Of a stretch of 50,055 nt of DNA, positions 17,291 to 30,490 are shown piece by piece. The notes under the pieces were generated by a model, which had not been told where the DNA came from, ran no database searches, and was given only the letters and a program-made list of their open reading frames with translations. Both the position numbers and the translations under genes were made by a program. This DNA comes from Burkholderiales bacterium. Its GTDB lineage: Bacteria > Pseudomonadota > Gammaproteobacteria > Burkholderiales > SG8-39. Each line of letters opens with the position of its first letter. The first letter of the stretch is position 1. The stretch spans positions 1 to 50,055 of the forward strand of contig JAOAEA010000027.1 in assembly GCA_026417035.1 (NCBI GenBank), in the 5' to 3' direction.

Positions 17291-17803
17291 TCAGCGGAGC
17301 GCGGCGCGGCCGGGCGGCGCGGCCGGGAACCGCATCGGGGCCGACACCGGGTGCGGGCCCGGGCGCGGCGCGACATGGCCCGGCCAGCGCGGCGGCGGGA
17401 AGCGCCCCGGTCCCCAACCCGGTCCCCAGACGGGTACGCCGACGACCGGCACGCCCCACCAGCCCCAAGGCGAGCAGGTCGTGCAGGCAACCGGCGCGGG
17501 CGCGGTCACTACCATCACGGGCGCCGGTGGCGGCTCGCGCAGCTCGCGCTCGAGCCGGGCGATGCGCGCTTCCAGCAGGAATTCGCGCTGGCGTGCGCGC
17601 TCCTCGGCGCTCGGCGCGGAGACCGTGCTCACGCGCGACGCATCCTCGTCGAGCCGGCGCACGTTCGCGACGCCGGACGGCGGACGGTTGCCGTAGTTGA
17701 CGACGCCGTTCGTGTCGATCCACCTGTAGACCGTCGTATCCGCCGCTGCCGGGCCTGCGGGCGCGGCAGCGATCACAATGGCGAGGGCGAGGACGCGACG
17801 CAT
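17291..17803 (-). CDS. DUF4124 domain exported protein
   Basis: 170 residues. A signal peptide (LALAIVIAAAPAGPAAA) precedes the DUF4124 block TTVYRWIDTNGVVNYGNRPP. A helical stretch follows (EERARQREFLLEARIARLER), then a Pro/Gly/Trp-rich tail with CTTCSPWGWWG and many VPVWGPGWGPG-like turns. DUF4124 proteins are common periplasmic or envelope proteins of Beta- and Gammaproteobacteria with no assigned role. The Gly/Pro-rich tail suggests a disordered or surface-exposed segment. Confidence 0.85.
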   Translation of the reverse strand: MRRVLALAIVIAAAPAGPAAADTTVYRWIDTNGVVNYGNRPPSGVANVRRLDEDASRVSTVSAPSAEERARQREFLLEARIARLERELREPPPAPVMVVTAPAPVACTTCSPWGWWGVPVVGVPVWGPGWGPGRFPPPRWPGHVAPRPGPHPVSAPMRFPAAPPGRAALR

Positions 17804-17834
17804 GGCGCCACGATTCCACCGCTCGCGCCGCGTG

Positions 17835-19513
17835 TCAACGGCCCGCCCTCGCGGAAGCGGCGGCGGCCCGCGCGAGCGCGTCGAGGAAGCGCCGGTGGCG
17901 CAGGACGAGCCGCGCGTGACGCGTTTCGTCGCCCGAGAGCTTCGCTGTGAGCAGCGCGGCGAGCGCGGCGCGCTGCGGGCGGGTCCACCGATCGACGTCG
18001 CCGAGCATCGCGAGCAGCGGGCCGAAAGCGCGCGCGATCGCCTCGCTCTCGGCGCGCGGCACGAGCGCGGCGAAGAGCGCGAGCGCGCGCGGGCGCGCGG
18101 CGGCGACCGCGGCGGCCCGATCCCCCGCGTGCTCGCGGGCGATGCGCGCGGAGAGCGCGCGGTTCACGGCGTACGGATCGGGCGTGGGGAGCGACCCGGC
18201 GCCGGGCACGGCCCAGCGCAGATCGGCCTCGGCGAGCCGGCGCAGGGTGGGCGCGGGCGTCCGGTAGCCGCGCTCGCCCGCCATCCGCGCACCTTCGGCG
18301 GCGGCGAGCGCGTCGAGCTCGTGCTGCACCGGCCGGAACCCGAGCCGGTAGTAGAACCAGAACGCTCCCGAGCGGATGCCGTCGGCGTTGCCGCGGCCGA
18401 TCTGGTAGGGCTCGACGAAGAAGACGCCCGGCCCGAAGCGGCCGCGATAGACGCGCATGAGCTCGGCGAAGAGGAGCGCCGACTCGCCGCCGCGCATGTG
18501 CGGGAACACGTTGATGCCGATCTTGCAGCGGTGGCCGAGCGTCCAGGCGCCGCCGTAGGCCGCCGGGACGCCGTTGCGGAACGCGAGGTAGCCGAAGTAG
18601 GTCTCGAGGGCGAGGCGCCACGGCGGGCGCATGCCGAAGAGCGCCACGTCGATGCCCCGCTCGAGCCGGTAGAGTGCGACCGCGTCCTCGTCGGCGTAGG
18701 TCACCGGGTCGGTCTCGCGCAGGAGCGAGCCGAGCACGACGCGCGCCGTGGCGACGAGATGCGCCCGCTCCGCCCTCGCGAGCGCGGCGGGCCGCGGCAG
18801 CGGCCGCGCCAGGCGCTCGCCGAGCGCCACGTCGCGCGCCCAACCGTCCTGGAAGAAGGTCGGGCGCGGCAGGCCGCGAGCGGTGGCGAGCGCGGGCGAG
18901 GGCGGCGCGAGCCGCCAGCGCAGGGTCGGCGCGAGCGAAGCATAGAGATACTCCCGCAACCGCTCGTCGCCGGTGGCGCTGTCGATCGCGGCGAGGAGCG
19001 CCGGCAGCCGTCGCGCGCGCATGGAGGGAGCGATGCGTGCGAGCCAGCCCTCGAGCCGGTAGTGCTCGCGCTCGAGGCGCTCGGCTTCCCCCGGCACCAG
19101 GGCGAGCCGCATGAAGAGCTGCGTGAGCTCCGGGTCGGCGCGCGCGCCGGCGAGGGCGACGCGCGCCGGATAGGCGCTCGCGAGCCACTTCGCGAGCAGA
19201 TGGCTGAAGTCGGCCTCGATCAGCGTGCCGGGGAGCCCGGAGTTCGCGAGCCGCGCATCGGTGGTGCGATCGGCCGCCGCGCGCGCCGCGATGCGCTTGC
19301 CGAGGCGCGCGAGACAGCCTTCCGCGGCGCTCTGTGTCGCTTCGTCCGGCGGGTGGGCGATCGTGAAGAGGAGCGCGTCGTGCGCGGCACGCATCGCCGC
19401 CCCGGCGCGCAGGCCTGGCACCGCGCGCGCCAGCCGATTGACGACCCGCCGCGCGTCTTCGCCGTCGCAGCGCCGTACCGCCTCGCGCAGCGCGTCGGCG
19501 AGCGCGCGCGGGC

Positions 19514-19541
<28 letters not shown>
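17835..19541 (-). CDS. Large hypothetical protein
   Basis: 568 residues, not recognised. It is rich in Ala, Arg and Leu and mostly helical at the start (RALADALREAVRRCDGEDAR). The second half has ordered-looking blocks: PTFFQDGWARDVALGERL, TYADEDAVALYRLERGIDVA, LETYFGYLAFRNGVPAAYGG, GHRCKIGINVFPHMRGGESA and YQIGRGNADGIRSGAFWFYY. The last two resemble an acyl-transfer or GNAT-like active region by look only; I do not claim that. Its ATG at 19541 overlaps the 3' end of the lactate-dehydrogenase-like gene by 28 bases, so the two are probably co-transcribed and may be linked in function. Confidence 0.65.
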
Positions 19542-22369
<2,828 letters not shown>

Positions 22370-22488
22370 GGGGTCTTCCGGTCGCGCGTCGCGCGGGAGC
22401 GTAACAGCCCGGGCGCCGCCGCACCACGGCACCCGCCCTCGGGGCGCGGCGCGCTATCATCGGCCCGCTGCGAACGACCTCGCTGCCG

Positions 22489-23184
22489 ATGCGTTCACCG
22501 ACCCGAAGACGCCCCAGCGCCGCCGCCCGGCGGGTGTTCCTCGCGCGCTCGGCAGCGCTCGCCGCGGCCGGGCTCACCGCGAAGCTCGCGCTGCTCGGCG
22601 AGGTGCTCGCCCTGGGAACGGTGGAAAAGGGCGTCTACCGGGTCCGCGGCGACGCGCGCGTGAACGGCGAGCCGGCAAAGCCGGGCATGGACGTGAAGGC
22701 GGGCGACGTCATCACTACCGGCCCGAACGGCGAGCTCGTCTTCGTCGTGAACCGCGATGCGTTCCTCGTGCGCAGGAACAGCCGCGTGGAGGTCGAGGGG
22801 ACGGTCGGCGCGCTGATCGCCTCCGGCCTGCGTGTCGTGACCGGCGCCGTGCTCTCGGTGTTCGCGCCGAGCGAGCCGAAGCGCGTCACGACGCCCACCG
22901 CCACGATCGGCATCCGCGGCACCGGCCTCTACGTCGAGGTCGAGCCGAGCTGGTCCTACGTCTGCACCTGCTACGGCACGGTGGATATCGAAGCGGTCGC
23001 CGATCCGGCGCAGCGCGAGACGATCACGACCCGGCATCACGAGCAGCCGCGCTACGTGTACGCGAGCGGCGCGGCGATGATGGTGAAGGCGCCGGTGTTC
23101 AACCACAGCGACGCCGAGCTCATCCTCCTCGAGAGCCTGGTCGGACGCGTGCCGCCCTTCGGGGCGCAGGGCGGCACGTACTAG
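22489..23184 (+). CDS. FecR-domain protein with a Tat-like signal
   Basis: 231 residues. The start has a twin-arginine signal (ARRVFLARSAALAAAGLTAK), so export of a folded protein is likely. A FecR-type beta domain follows: VYRVRGDARVNGEPAKPGMD, VKAGDVITTGPNGELVFVVN, FLVRRNSRVEVEG, then the conserved TPTATIGIRGTGLYVEVEPS and CTCYGTVDIEA. The fecI sigma factor and TonB receptor usual for FecR signalling are absent here, so it is more like the stand-alone FecR-domain surface proteins. No clear ribosome binding site is seen at the ATG. Confidence 0.85.
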   Translation: MRSPTRRRPSAAARRVFLARSAALAAAGLTAKLALLGEVLALGTVEKGVYRVRGDARVNGEPAKPGMDVKAGDVITTGPNGELVFVVNRDAFLVRRNSRVEVEGTVGALIASGLRVVTGAVLSVFAPSEPKRVTTPTATIGIRGTGLYVEVEPSWSYVCTCYGTVDIEAVADPAQRETITTRHHEQPRYVYASGAAMMVKAPVFNHSDAELILLESLVGRVPPFGAQGGTY

Positions 23185-23237
23185 AACCCGTCTCGCAATC
23201 GTTGTTTCGATGGGCGCGTGTTCCCACAACCGCACTC

Positions 23238-23800
23238 GTGGTTCGCTCGAGCGACGATCAGTGGGAACGGATTCGGGGCCATTTCCCCGGGGATAAGATC
23301 CCCGAAGGTCGCGCGGGTCGCGAGCCCATCCCCACGCGCGCGGGGCTCGAAGCGGCGTTCTGGGCTCCGAACACCGGCGCGCGGCGGCACGCGCTTCCTC
23401 ACTGCTACCCCAACTGGAAGACAGTTCCTCGGCGTGCTCAGCAGTGATGCGAGCGCGAGGTGCTGACCGATCTCGCGAATACGTTGCGTGAGCAAGGCGC
23501 GATCGACGAGCGCGAGAGCTTCATCGACGCAAGCGTCGTATCGGCCGAGGGTGGTCGCGACGCGCTCGGCAAGATTCGCCGCAGCAAAGGGGTTAAGATC
23601 CTTTCCATCGTGCGTCGCCGCGGGTTGCCGCTGGCGGCGCGTCGATGGATCGTCGAACGGTTCTTTGCGTGGCCGCAAAGACGGCGTCGCCTGCTCGTTC
23701 GGTGCGCGTACGAGCCTCGAACTTCCCGGGCGTCGTGCGGCTCGGGGGCGTCGCGATCCAGTTCGGGCAATTCGGGCGAGGATCGCTATCCCTTCTTGGC
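23238..23800 (+). pseudogene. IS5-family transposase remnant
   Basis: Family blocks can be followed across this stretch. SSDDQWERIRGHFPGDKIPE matches the DUF4096 start, and ALPHCYPNWKTVPRRAQQ runs to a TGA (23445-23447) standing where these transposases have Trp. The same frame continues CEREVLTDLANTLREQG, FIDASVVSAEGGRDALGKIR and RSKGVKILSIVRRRGLPLA. It then jumps to ARRWIVERFFAWPQRRRRLL, so roughly 60-70 residues of the DDE core are deleted. A final frame change after RCAYEP leads to SNFPGVVRLGGVAIQFGQFG. The nonsense codon, deletion and frameshift together make it dead. I could not delimit the terminal inverted repeats. Confidence 0.85.
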
Positions 23801-23833
23801 TTTCAGCGCCCCCGATGGCCGACTCCCAACGGT

Positions 23834-25003
23834 TCAGCCGATCGACCGATAGACCGCCGTTTCGAACGCTTCGAACAGCGGCAACGCTTTCTTGTCAGCG
23901 AACGGCACCATCTGCGTCAGGTAAACGCCGCCGATGCCGCGAGCCGGATCGATCCAAAAGTAAGAGTTCGCGAGACCCGCCCATTGCAGGCCCCCCGGCG
24001 AACGGCCAGTGGGCGCGCGATCGATGTTGATTTGCCAGGTCAGTCCCCAGGTCTTGGCCAGGCCGGGGAAGAATTCCGCGTCGTTGGAGAACGCTGGCAT
24101 CGCCGACTTCAGTCTCGTCACCCTGAGGTCGCCCATCGCGTTGCGACACATCAGGTCCACGGTATCGGCCCTGAGCACGCGGTCGCGGTCGCTTTCCCCA
24201 CGATTGAGCACCATCCGCACGAACTTGGCGTAATCGACCGCCGTGCCGTAGAGCCCGCCGCCGCCCATCTCGAACTCTGGCTCCTGTGGTATTTCGAACT
24301 CCATCGGGGCGAGCACATCGCCTTCGCCCCGTGCATGAACGGTGGCGAGACGCGCCCGCATCTCGGGGCGGATCTTGAAGGCGGTGTCGTTCATGCCGAC
24401 CGGGCCAAGCAAGCTGTCCTGCATCTGCTGGCCGAGCTTCTTTCCGCTGACCGCCTCAATGGCCTTGCCGACAAAATCGATGTTGATCCCGTATTGCCAC
24501 CGATCGCCCGGATCGAACGTTAAGGGGGTCGTCAGCGCCTTGTTCTCGCAACTGGCGATGCCGGGCACGCCCATCGCCTGCTGGTACGCGAGGATGTCTT
24601 CGCTCCAGAACTCATAGACAAATCCTGCGGTGTGCGTGAGCAGATGGCGCAGCGTGATGGGGCGTTTGGGCGCGCGCAGCTTCGGCTTGCCGCTGGCGTC
24701 CCAACCCTCGAGGACCTTGGCTTCCGACAGCATCGGCACCCACTGGCTGGCCGCGCCATCGAGATCGAGCTTGCCCTGCTCGACCAACTGCATGGCGCAC
24801 GCCCCGGTAATGGGCTTGGTCATCGAGGCAATCCAGCCCACGGTGTCGATCGTCATCGGCTCGCCGGTGGCCAGGTTACGCTTCCCGAAGGCGCCCTCGT
24901 AAAGGGTTCCGCCGCGGTTGACCGCCACGGCCGCAACCCCGGGCACATCGCCGCGCTCAACGGCGGCTTTCAGGAGGCCATCAACGTGTTCCTTCAATGA
25001 CAT
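23834..25003 (-). CDS. Serine hydrolase, class C beta-lactamase/esterase family
   Basis: 389 residues of the AmpC-like fold (COG1680 type). The nucleophile motif is S60-M-T-K63 in VGWIASMTKPITGACAMQLV. LRHLLTHTAGFVYEF is the conserved HTAG block, WQYGINIDFVGKAIEAVSG holds the second-motif Tyr, and GGGGLYGTAVDYAKFVRMVL is the family glycine-rich block. These proteins are usually esterases or peptidases rather than true beta-lactamases. No signal peptide is seen, so it is probably cytoplasmic. The ATG at 25003 follows AAAGGAGGAA, a near-perfect ribosome binding site. Base composition is visibly lower in GC than its neighbours, and it lies between two transposase remnants, so it was probably acquired by transfer. 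Confidence 0.92.
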   Translation of the reverse strand: MSLKEHVDGLLKAAVERGDVPGVAAVAVNRGGTLYEGAFGKRNLATGEPMTIDTVGWIASMTKPITGACAMQLVEQGKLDLDGAASQWVPMLSEAKVLEGWDASGKPKLRAPKRPITLRHLLTHTAGFVYEFWSEDILAYQQAMGVPGIASCENKALTTPLTFDPGDRWQYGINIDFVGKAIEAVSGKKLGQQMQDSLLGPVGMNDTAFKIRPEMRARLATVHARGEGDVLAPMEFEIPQEPEFEMGGGGLYGTAVDYAKFVRMVLNRGESDRDRVLRADTVDLMCRNAMGDLRVTRLKSAMPAFSNDAEFFPGLAKTWGLTWQINIDRAPTGRSPGGLQWAGLANSYFWIDPARGIGGVYLTQMVPFADKKALPLFEAFETAVYRSIG

Positions 25004-25117
25004 GGGTTCCTCCTTTCTGGTCCTGCTTTGTCTTTGTGTTGGTTCAACCGTTTGTTTCTGTTCGTTCGAACCGAGTCGGAGAGACCGGGAAGTGCAACCC
25101 AGCCCGCGCTCAGCCGA

Positions 25118-25943
25118 CTGAACACCCACAAGAATGTCCGACTCGGACTTACCTTCGCCTGTCGGCTGGAACTGGTGATGGACGTTCTGGAGCGAGACCT
25201 CACGCTGTGCGCGGCCGCGCCCGGCGTGAGCGTGCCCGCCGCGCGTAAGTGGGTCGGCCGCTACCTCGCCGAAGGCGAGGCGGGCATTGCCGACCGCTCC
25301 TCGCGCCCCAAGGCGAGCCCCCGGGCGATCGCCCGCTCCAAGGCGCTGGCGATCGTGGCGCTGCGCCGCCGGCGTCTGGTCCAGGGGCGCATCGCAGCAA
25401 GCCTCGGGGTGTCCAAGAGCATGGTGGGCCGGGTGCTCGCCCGGGCGGGGCTGTCCAAGCTTCGCGATTCGGTCGACGGGGCAGGCCGGGAGTTCCTGTT
25501 CGTGGCCATCGACGATCGCGCGCGCATCGGCTTCACCGAGCTCTGTCCCGATGAGCGCAGGCAAAGCGCCGTGCCGTTCCTCAGGATCACCGTGGCCTAC
25601 TTCGCCTCGCTCGGTGTGCGGGTCAAGCGCATCCTCGCGGACAACGGCTCAGCGTTTCGCTGCCGGGCCTTCGCCAGTGCCTGCCGGCGCCTCAACCTCA
25701 GGCAGAGCTTCACTTGAGCCTACCGACCCCAGACCAACGGCAAGGCCAAGCGCTTCATCCAGTCGGCCCTGCGCGAGTGGGCCTACGGCATCCCCTCTAT
25801 AACCGCTCCACCGAGCGCGCCGCCATGCTCAGCCGCTGGTCCTATCCCTTCAACTGGCATCGCCCTCGTCAGGGCTTCGGGAGCCTCGCGCCCATGGTGG
25901 CCGCCTGGCTCGGTCCAGAGGCAACCTCTTGACGCTTCACCAC
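25118..25943 (+). pseudogene. IS481-family transposase remnant
   Basis: The reading starts LNTHKNVRLG where IS481 transposases have MNTHKN, so the start codon appears to be CTG in place of ATG. The helix-turn-helix region is present (SVPAARKWVGRYLAEGEAG and IAASLGVSKSMVGRVLARAG). Then about 40 residues are missing between AGLSKL and SVDGAGREFLFVAIDDRARI; that gap normally holds the first catalytic Asp (LHIDTKKLGRI). LADNGSAF keeps the second Asp. A TGA interrupts the reading before AYRPQTNGKAKRFIQ, where the catalytic Glu of NGKAERF is Lys. Two further frame changes lead to FNWHRPRQGFGSLAPM and GNLLTLHH. The copy is inactive several times over. Confidence 0.9.
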
Positions 25944-26156
25944 TGGCCGGCCGCCTGGCCGGCGACGCGCCGCGCCCGCGGGAGCGGCAGCGACCCGCTT
26001 CGGCGCCCGGAGCTTCAATCGGCCGCCCGGGTGGTAACACGCTTGCCATCCGGCCCCGCCGAAGCGGAAGCGCGCTTTTCGCCGCACGCCGCAGCGCACC
26101 GCAGGCCAGACTTTTAAAGCATTGATCCGCCGTCGAAATTCCGCGCTGCCTGCCGC

Positions 26157-26172
26157 GGGCACGCATCTTGTG
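26157..26172 (+). promoter_or_regulatory. Candidate sigma-54 promoter of the hydrogenase operon
   Basis: GGGCACGCATCTTGTG fits TGGCACG-N4-TTGCW with the strict ten-base spacing between the -24 GG (26158-26159) and the -12 G. It deviates in having GT for the usual -12 GC and in its first base. Transcription would start near 26183, 67 bases before hoxK. The locus encodes HoxA, a sigma-54-dependent activator, and MBH promoters in Cupriavidus are of this class, so the context supports it. The 306 bases between the IS481 remnant and hoxK hold this site and the hairpin below, but no gene. Confidence 0.5.
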
Positions 26173-26187
26173 AGGAGAGGTTCGAGT

Positions 26188-26212
26188 CCGTCCGCCCCGA
26201 GGCGGCGGACGG
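26188..26212 (+). other. Stem-loop in the hoxK leader
   Basis: CCGTCCGCC (26188-26196) pairs perfectly with GGCGGACGG (26204-26212) around a 7-base loop. If the sigma-54 promoter is real, the mRNA would begin about five bases before this stem, a position suited to protecting the 5' end. No T tract follows, so it is not a terminator. Confidence 0.5.
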
Positions 26213-26249
26213 CGCAAGAACGAACCCTCGGCTCGCAAGGGAGAAATCC

Positions 26250-27359
26250 ATGTCCGAGACCTATTACGAGTGCATGCGGAAGCAGGGCATCACGCGCCGC
26301 AGCTTCCTCAAGTTCTGCAGCCTGACCGCCGCGTCCCTCGGCTTGGGCGCGCAGGGCGCCCAGCAGATCGCCCACGCGCTGGAGACCAAGCCGCGCACGC
26401 CGGTGATCTGGCTGCACGGCCTGGAGTGCACCTGCTGCACCGAGTCGTTCATCCGCTCGGCGCACCCGCTGGTCGGCGACGTGGTCCTCTCGATGATCTC
26501 GCTCGATTACGACGACACGCTGATGGCGGCCGCGGGCGACCAGGTCGAGCAGGCGCTCGAGGACACCATCAAGAAGTTCAAGGGCAACTACATCCTCGCG
26601 GTCGAGGGCAACCCGCCGATCGGCGACGACGGCATCTACTGCATCCCCGGCGGCAAGCCCTTCGTGGAGAAGCTCAAGCACGCCGCGAAGGACGCGCTCG
26701 CCGTGATCGCCTGGGGCTCGTGCGCCTCCTGGGGCTGCGTGCAGGCTGCGAAGCCCAACCCCACCACGGCGGTGCCGATCGACAAGGTGATCAAGGACAA
26801 GCCGATCATCAAGGTGCCGGGCTGCCCGCCGATCCCCGAGGTGATGACCGGCGTGGTCACGTACTTCCTCACCTTCGGCCGGGTGCCCGAGCTCGACATC
26901 CAGGGGCGGCCGAAGATGTTCTACGGCCAGCGCATCCACGACAAGTGCTACCGGCGGCCGCACTTCGACGCCGGGCAGTTCGTCGAGCGCTTCGACGACG
27001 CCGGCGCGCGCATGGGCTACTGCCTGTACAAGGTCGGGTGCAAGGGGCCGACGACCTACAACGCCTGCTCGGCGATCCGCTGGAACGACGGCCTCTCGTT
27101 CCCGATCCAGTCGGGGCACGGCTGCATCGGGTGCTCCGAGGACGCGTTCTGGGACAAGGGCGGGTTCTACGAGCACCTCACCACGGTGCGGCCGCTCGGC
27201 ACCGCGGGCATCGAGGGCACGGCCGACCAGATCGGCGGCACGCTCGCGGCGGTGGCGGGCGTGGCGATCGCGGCGCACGCCGCGGCGAGCGCGATCAAGC
27301 AGGCGCGGAGCAAGACGCGCAACGACCTCACCAGCGTCCCCGAGAAGAAGGTGGAGTAG
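26250..27359 (+). CDS. hoxK: [NiFe]-hydrogenase small subunit, oxygen-tolerant type
   Basis: A 369-residue precursor (HupS/HyaA family). The twin-arginine signal TRRSFLKFC (Arg16-Arg17) is followed by cleavage near residue 43. The proximal-cluster ligands are Cys60, Cys63 and Cys158, plus the two extra cysteines Cys62 (in [10 protein letters not shown]) and Cys163 (in WGSCASWGC). In mature numbering these are Cys17, 19, 20, 115 and 120. The extra pair marks group 1d enzymes with a 4Fe-3S cluster that tolerate O2. Further Fe-S ligands lie in [22 protein letters not shown] and [13 protein letters not shown] hydrophobic helix ([17 protein letters not shown]) near the end anchors it to the membrane beside HoxZ. 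The ATG follows AAGGGAGAAATCC. Confidence 0.97.
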   Translation: MSETYYECMRKQGITRRSFLKFCSLTAASLGLGAQGAQQIAHALETKPRTPVIWLHGLECTCCTESFIRSAHPLVGDVVLSMISLDYDDTLMAAAGDQVEQALEDTIKKFKGNYILAVEGNPPIGDDGIYCIPGGKPFVEKLKHAAKDALAVIAWGSCASWGCVQAAKPNPTTAVPIDKVIKDKPIIKVPGCPPIPEVMTGVVTYFLTFGRVPELDIQGRPKMFYGQRIHDKCYRRPHFDAGQFVERFDDAGARMGYCLYKVGCKGPTTYNACSAIRWNDGLSFPIQSGHGCIGCSEDAFWDKGGFYEHLTTVRPLGTAGIEGTADQIGGTLAAVAGVAIAAHAAASAIKQARSKTRNDLTSVPEKKVE

Positions 27360-27363
27360 TCAC

Positions 27364-29157
<1,794 letters not shown>

Positions 29158-29252
29158 GGGCGCGCCGGGGGGGGCGCGACCCCCGCTCCGCCGCTCCGGA
29201 GGCCAAGACCGCGACGCACGTCGGCAACCGTACCGCCAGAAAGGAACCATCC

Positions 29253-29963
29253 ATGCGTGCCGATCCCGTGACCGGCGAAGTCCTGCAGGGACCGCTCGAG
29301 CCGGTGTACGTCTACGAAGCGCCGGTGCGCCTCGCCCACTGGGTCTTCGCGATCGCCATCACGGTGCTCGCCGTCACCGGGTACCTGATCGGCGACCCGG
29401 TGTCGATCCAGCAGGGCGAAGCGAGCGAGAGCTTCTTCTTCGGCTGGATCCGGACGATCCACTTCATCGCCGGCTACACCCTCGCGATCATGTTCGTGGT
29501 GCGCGTCTACTGGGCGATCGTGGGCAACAAGAGCGCGCGCTCGATCTTCGTGCCGCCGCTCTGGAGCCCGCGGTGGTGGAAGGGCGTCTTCGCCCAGGCG
29601 AGCTACTACCTCTTCATCGGCAAGGAGCGGCTGTGGGTGGGTCACAACCCGCTCGCGCAGGCGGCGATGTTCTTCATGTTCACGCTTGGCGTGATCTTCA
29701 TGATCCTCACCGGCTTCGCGCTCTACGCCCAGCAGTGGGGCTGGGGCCTCACGCCGATGAACCTCTTCGGCTGGCAGTTCGTGCTGTTCGAGCAGCCGCA
29801 GACGTTGCGCACGCTGCACCACCTCGGCATGTGGTACGTGCTGCTGTTCGTCATGGTGCACGTGTACATGGTGTTCCGCGAGGACATCATGAGCGGGCAG
29901 TCGGTGATCAGCACCATGATCAACGGCGTGCGCATGTGGAAGGCGAAGCCGAGGGCGCACTGA
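29253..29963 (+). CDS. hoxZ: Ni/Fe-hydrogenase b-type cytochrome subunit
   Basis: 236 residues (HupC/HyaC family) with four membrane helices, about residues 27-48, 68-92, 130-155 and 185-208. Candidate haem histidines are in PVRLAHWVFA, IRTIHFIAGY, LHHLGMWYVL and FVMVHVYMVF. It anchors HoxKG and passes electrons from the distal Fe-S cluster to quinone. The start ATG at 29253 follows AGAAAGGAACC. The same frame is open further upstream only through hoxG antisense-type coincidence. It follows hoxG after 95 bases. Confidence 0.95.
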   Translation: MRADPVTGEVLQGPLEPVYVYEAPVRLAHWVFAIAITVLAVTGYLIGDPVSIQQGEASESFFFGWIRTIHFIAGYTLAIMFVVRVYWAIVGNKSARSIFVPPLWSPRWWKGVFAQASYYLFIGKERLWVGHNPLAQAAMFFMFTLGVIFMILTGFALYAQQWGWGLTPMNLFGWQFVLFEQPQTLRTLHHLGMWYVLLFVMVHVYMVFREDIMSGQSVISTMINGVRMWKAKPRAH

Positions 29964-29991
29964 GCCGACCCTTCCGGCGGGGGGCGCCGCG

Positions 29992-30360
29992 ATGGGCGCC
30001 ACGCTGCGAAAATCCGAGCGGCAGGCCCTGGCGAGAGCGCGCCCCGCGGCGGGTGTCGGCGCGCGTCCTCCGCGCCTCGCGGGCAGCGGGCGCATGCCGC
30101 CGCAGCCGGGCCGCTTCCTCGACACCCGCTTCCTCAAGCCGCTCGCCATCAGCCAGAGCGAGCTGGCTGCCGGGCTCGGGGTTTCGCGCCGGCGCGTGAA
30201 CGAGCTCGTGCGCGGGCATCGTGCCATCACGCCGGACACGGCGGTGCGCCTCGCCCTCTATTTCGGCAACGACGCCGCCTTCTGGCTGCAGCTCCAGCTC
30301 GCGTGGGACCTGTACACCGCCACGCGCAGCGCCCGGCGCGCGCGCGCCGGGCGGCGCTGA
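29992..30360 (+). CDS. HigA-like helix-turn-helix regulator, orphan
   Basis: 122 residues from ATG 29992, or 88 from ATG 30094. The core from about residue 35, MPPQPGRFLDTRFLKPLAIS, then QSELAAGLGVSRRRVNELVR, GHRAITPDTAVRLALYFGND and AAFWLQLQLAWDLYTA, is that of HigA/VapI-type XRE antitoxins. The first 34 residues are basic and low-complexity, so the inner start is attractive. No HigB toxin gene lies beside it. The position between hoxZ and hoxM is unusual, since these are adjacent in the hydrogenase operons I know. It could be a stray antitoxin or a local transcription regulator. Its 3' end contains a 24-base perfect palindrome. Confidence 0.8.
   Translation: MGATLRKSERQALARARPAAGVGARPPRLAGSGRMPPQPGRFLDTRFLKPLAISQSELAAGLGVSRRRVNELVRGHRAITPDTAVRLALYFGNDAAFWLQLQLAWDLYTATRSARRARAGRR
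30330..30353. repeat. 24-base perfect palindrome at the end of the HigA-like gene
   Basis: The sequence at 30330-30353 is its own reverse complement, built from GCCCGG and alternating CG steps. It lies within the last codons of the HigA-like gene (encoding Arg/Ala repeats). It could fold as a strong hairpin and attenuate read-through into the hoxM group, but there is no T tract. Confidence 0.6.
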
Positions 30361-30437
30361 GCGGCGCATACCCCCAAATAACCCGCTGTCACGTTTGGGT
30401 ATTCCGCTGCGACGCGGCGGCGATGTCCCATGCCCGG

Positions 30438-30451
30438 TTGACCTAGATCAA
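30438..30451 (+). promoter_or_regulatory. FNR/ANR-type box upstream of hoxM
   Basis: TTGACCTAGATCAA matches the consensus TTGAT-N4-ATCAA at 9 of 10 defined bases. A weak -10 element TAGCTT follows at 30473-30478, giving a start near 30485 and placing the box centre at about -41, the class II FNR activator position. This suggests that the maturation genes have their own oxygen-responsive promoter, separate from the hoxKGZ promoter. No fnr gene is in the window. Confidence 0.65.
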
Positions 30452-30490
30452 CGAGGCGCAGGGGCGGCAGCGTAGCTTGCGATCCGAGGC

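Noticed and set aside
29992-30360. Possible higBA toxin-antitoxin pair in the hydrogenase locus
   Set aside because: Only the HigA-like half exists; neither the 28 bases before it nor the region after it encodes a RelE/HigB-type toxin.
30464-30480. Second sigma-54-like site (GGCAGCGTAGCTTGC) upstream of hoxM
   Set aside because: The spacing between GG and GC is eleven bases, and sigma-54 is strict for ten. The FNR box and -10 element explain the region better.
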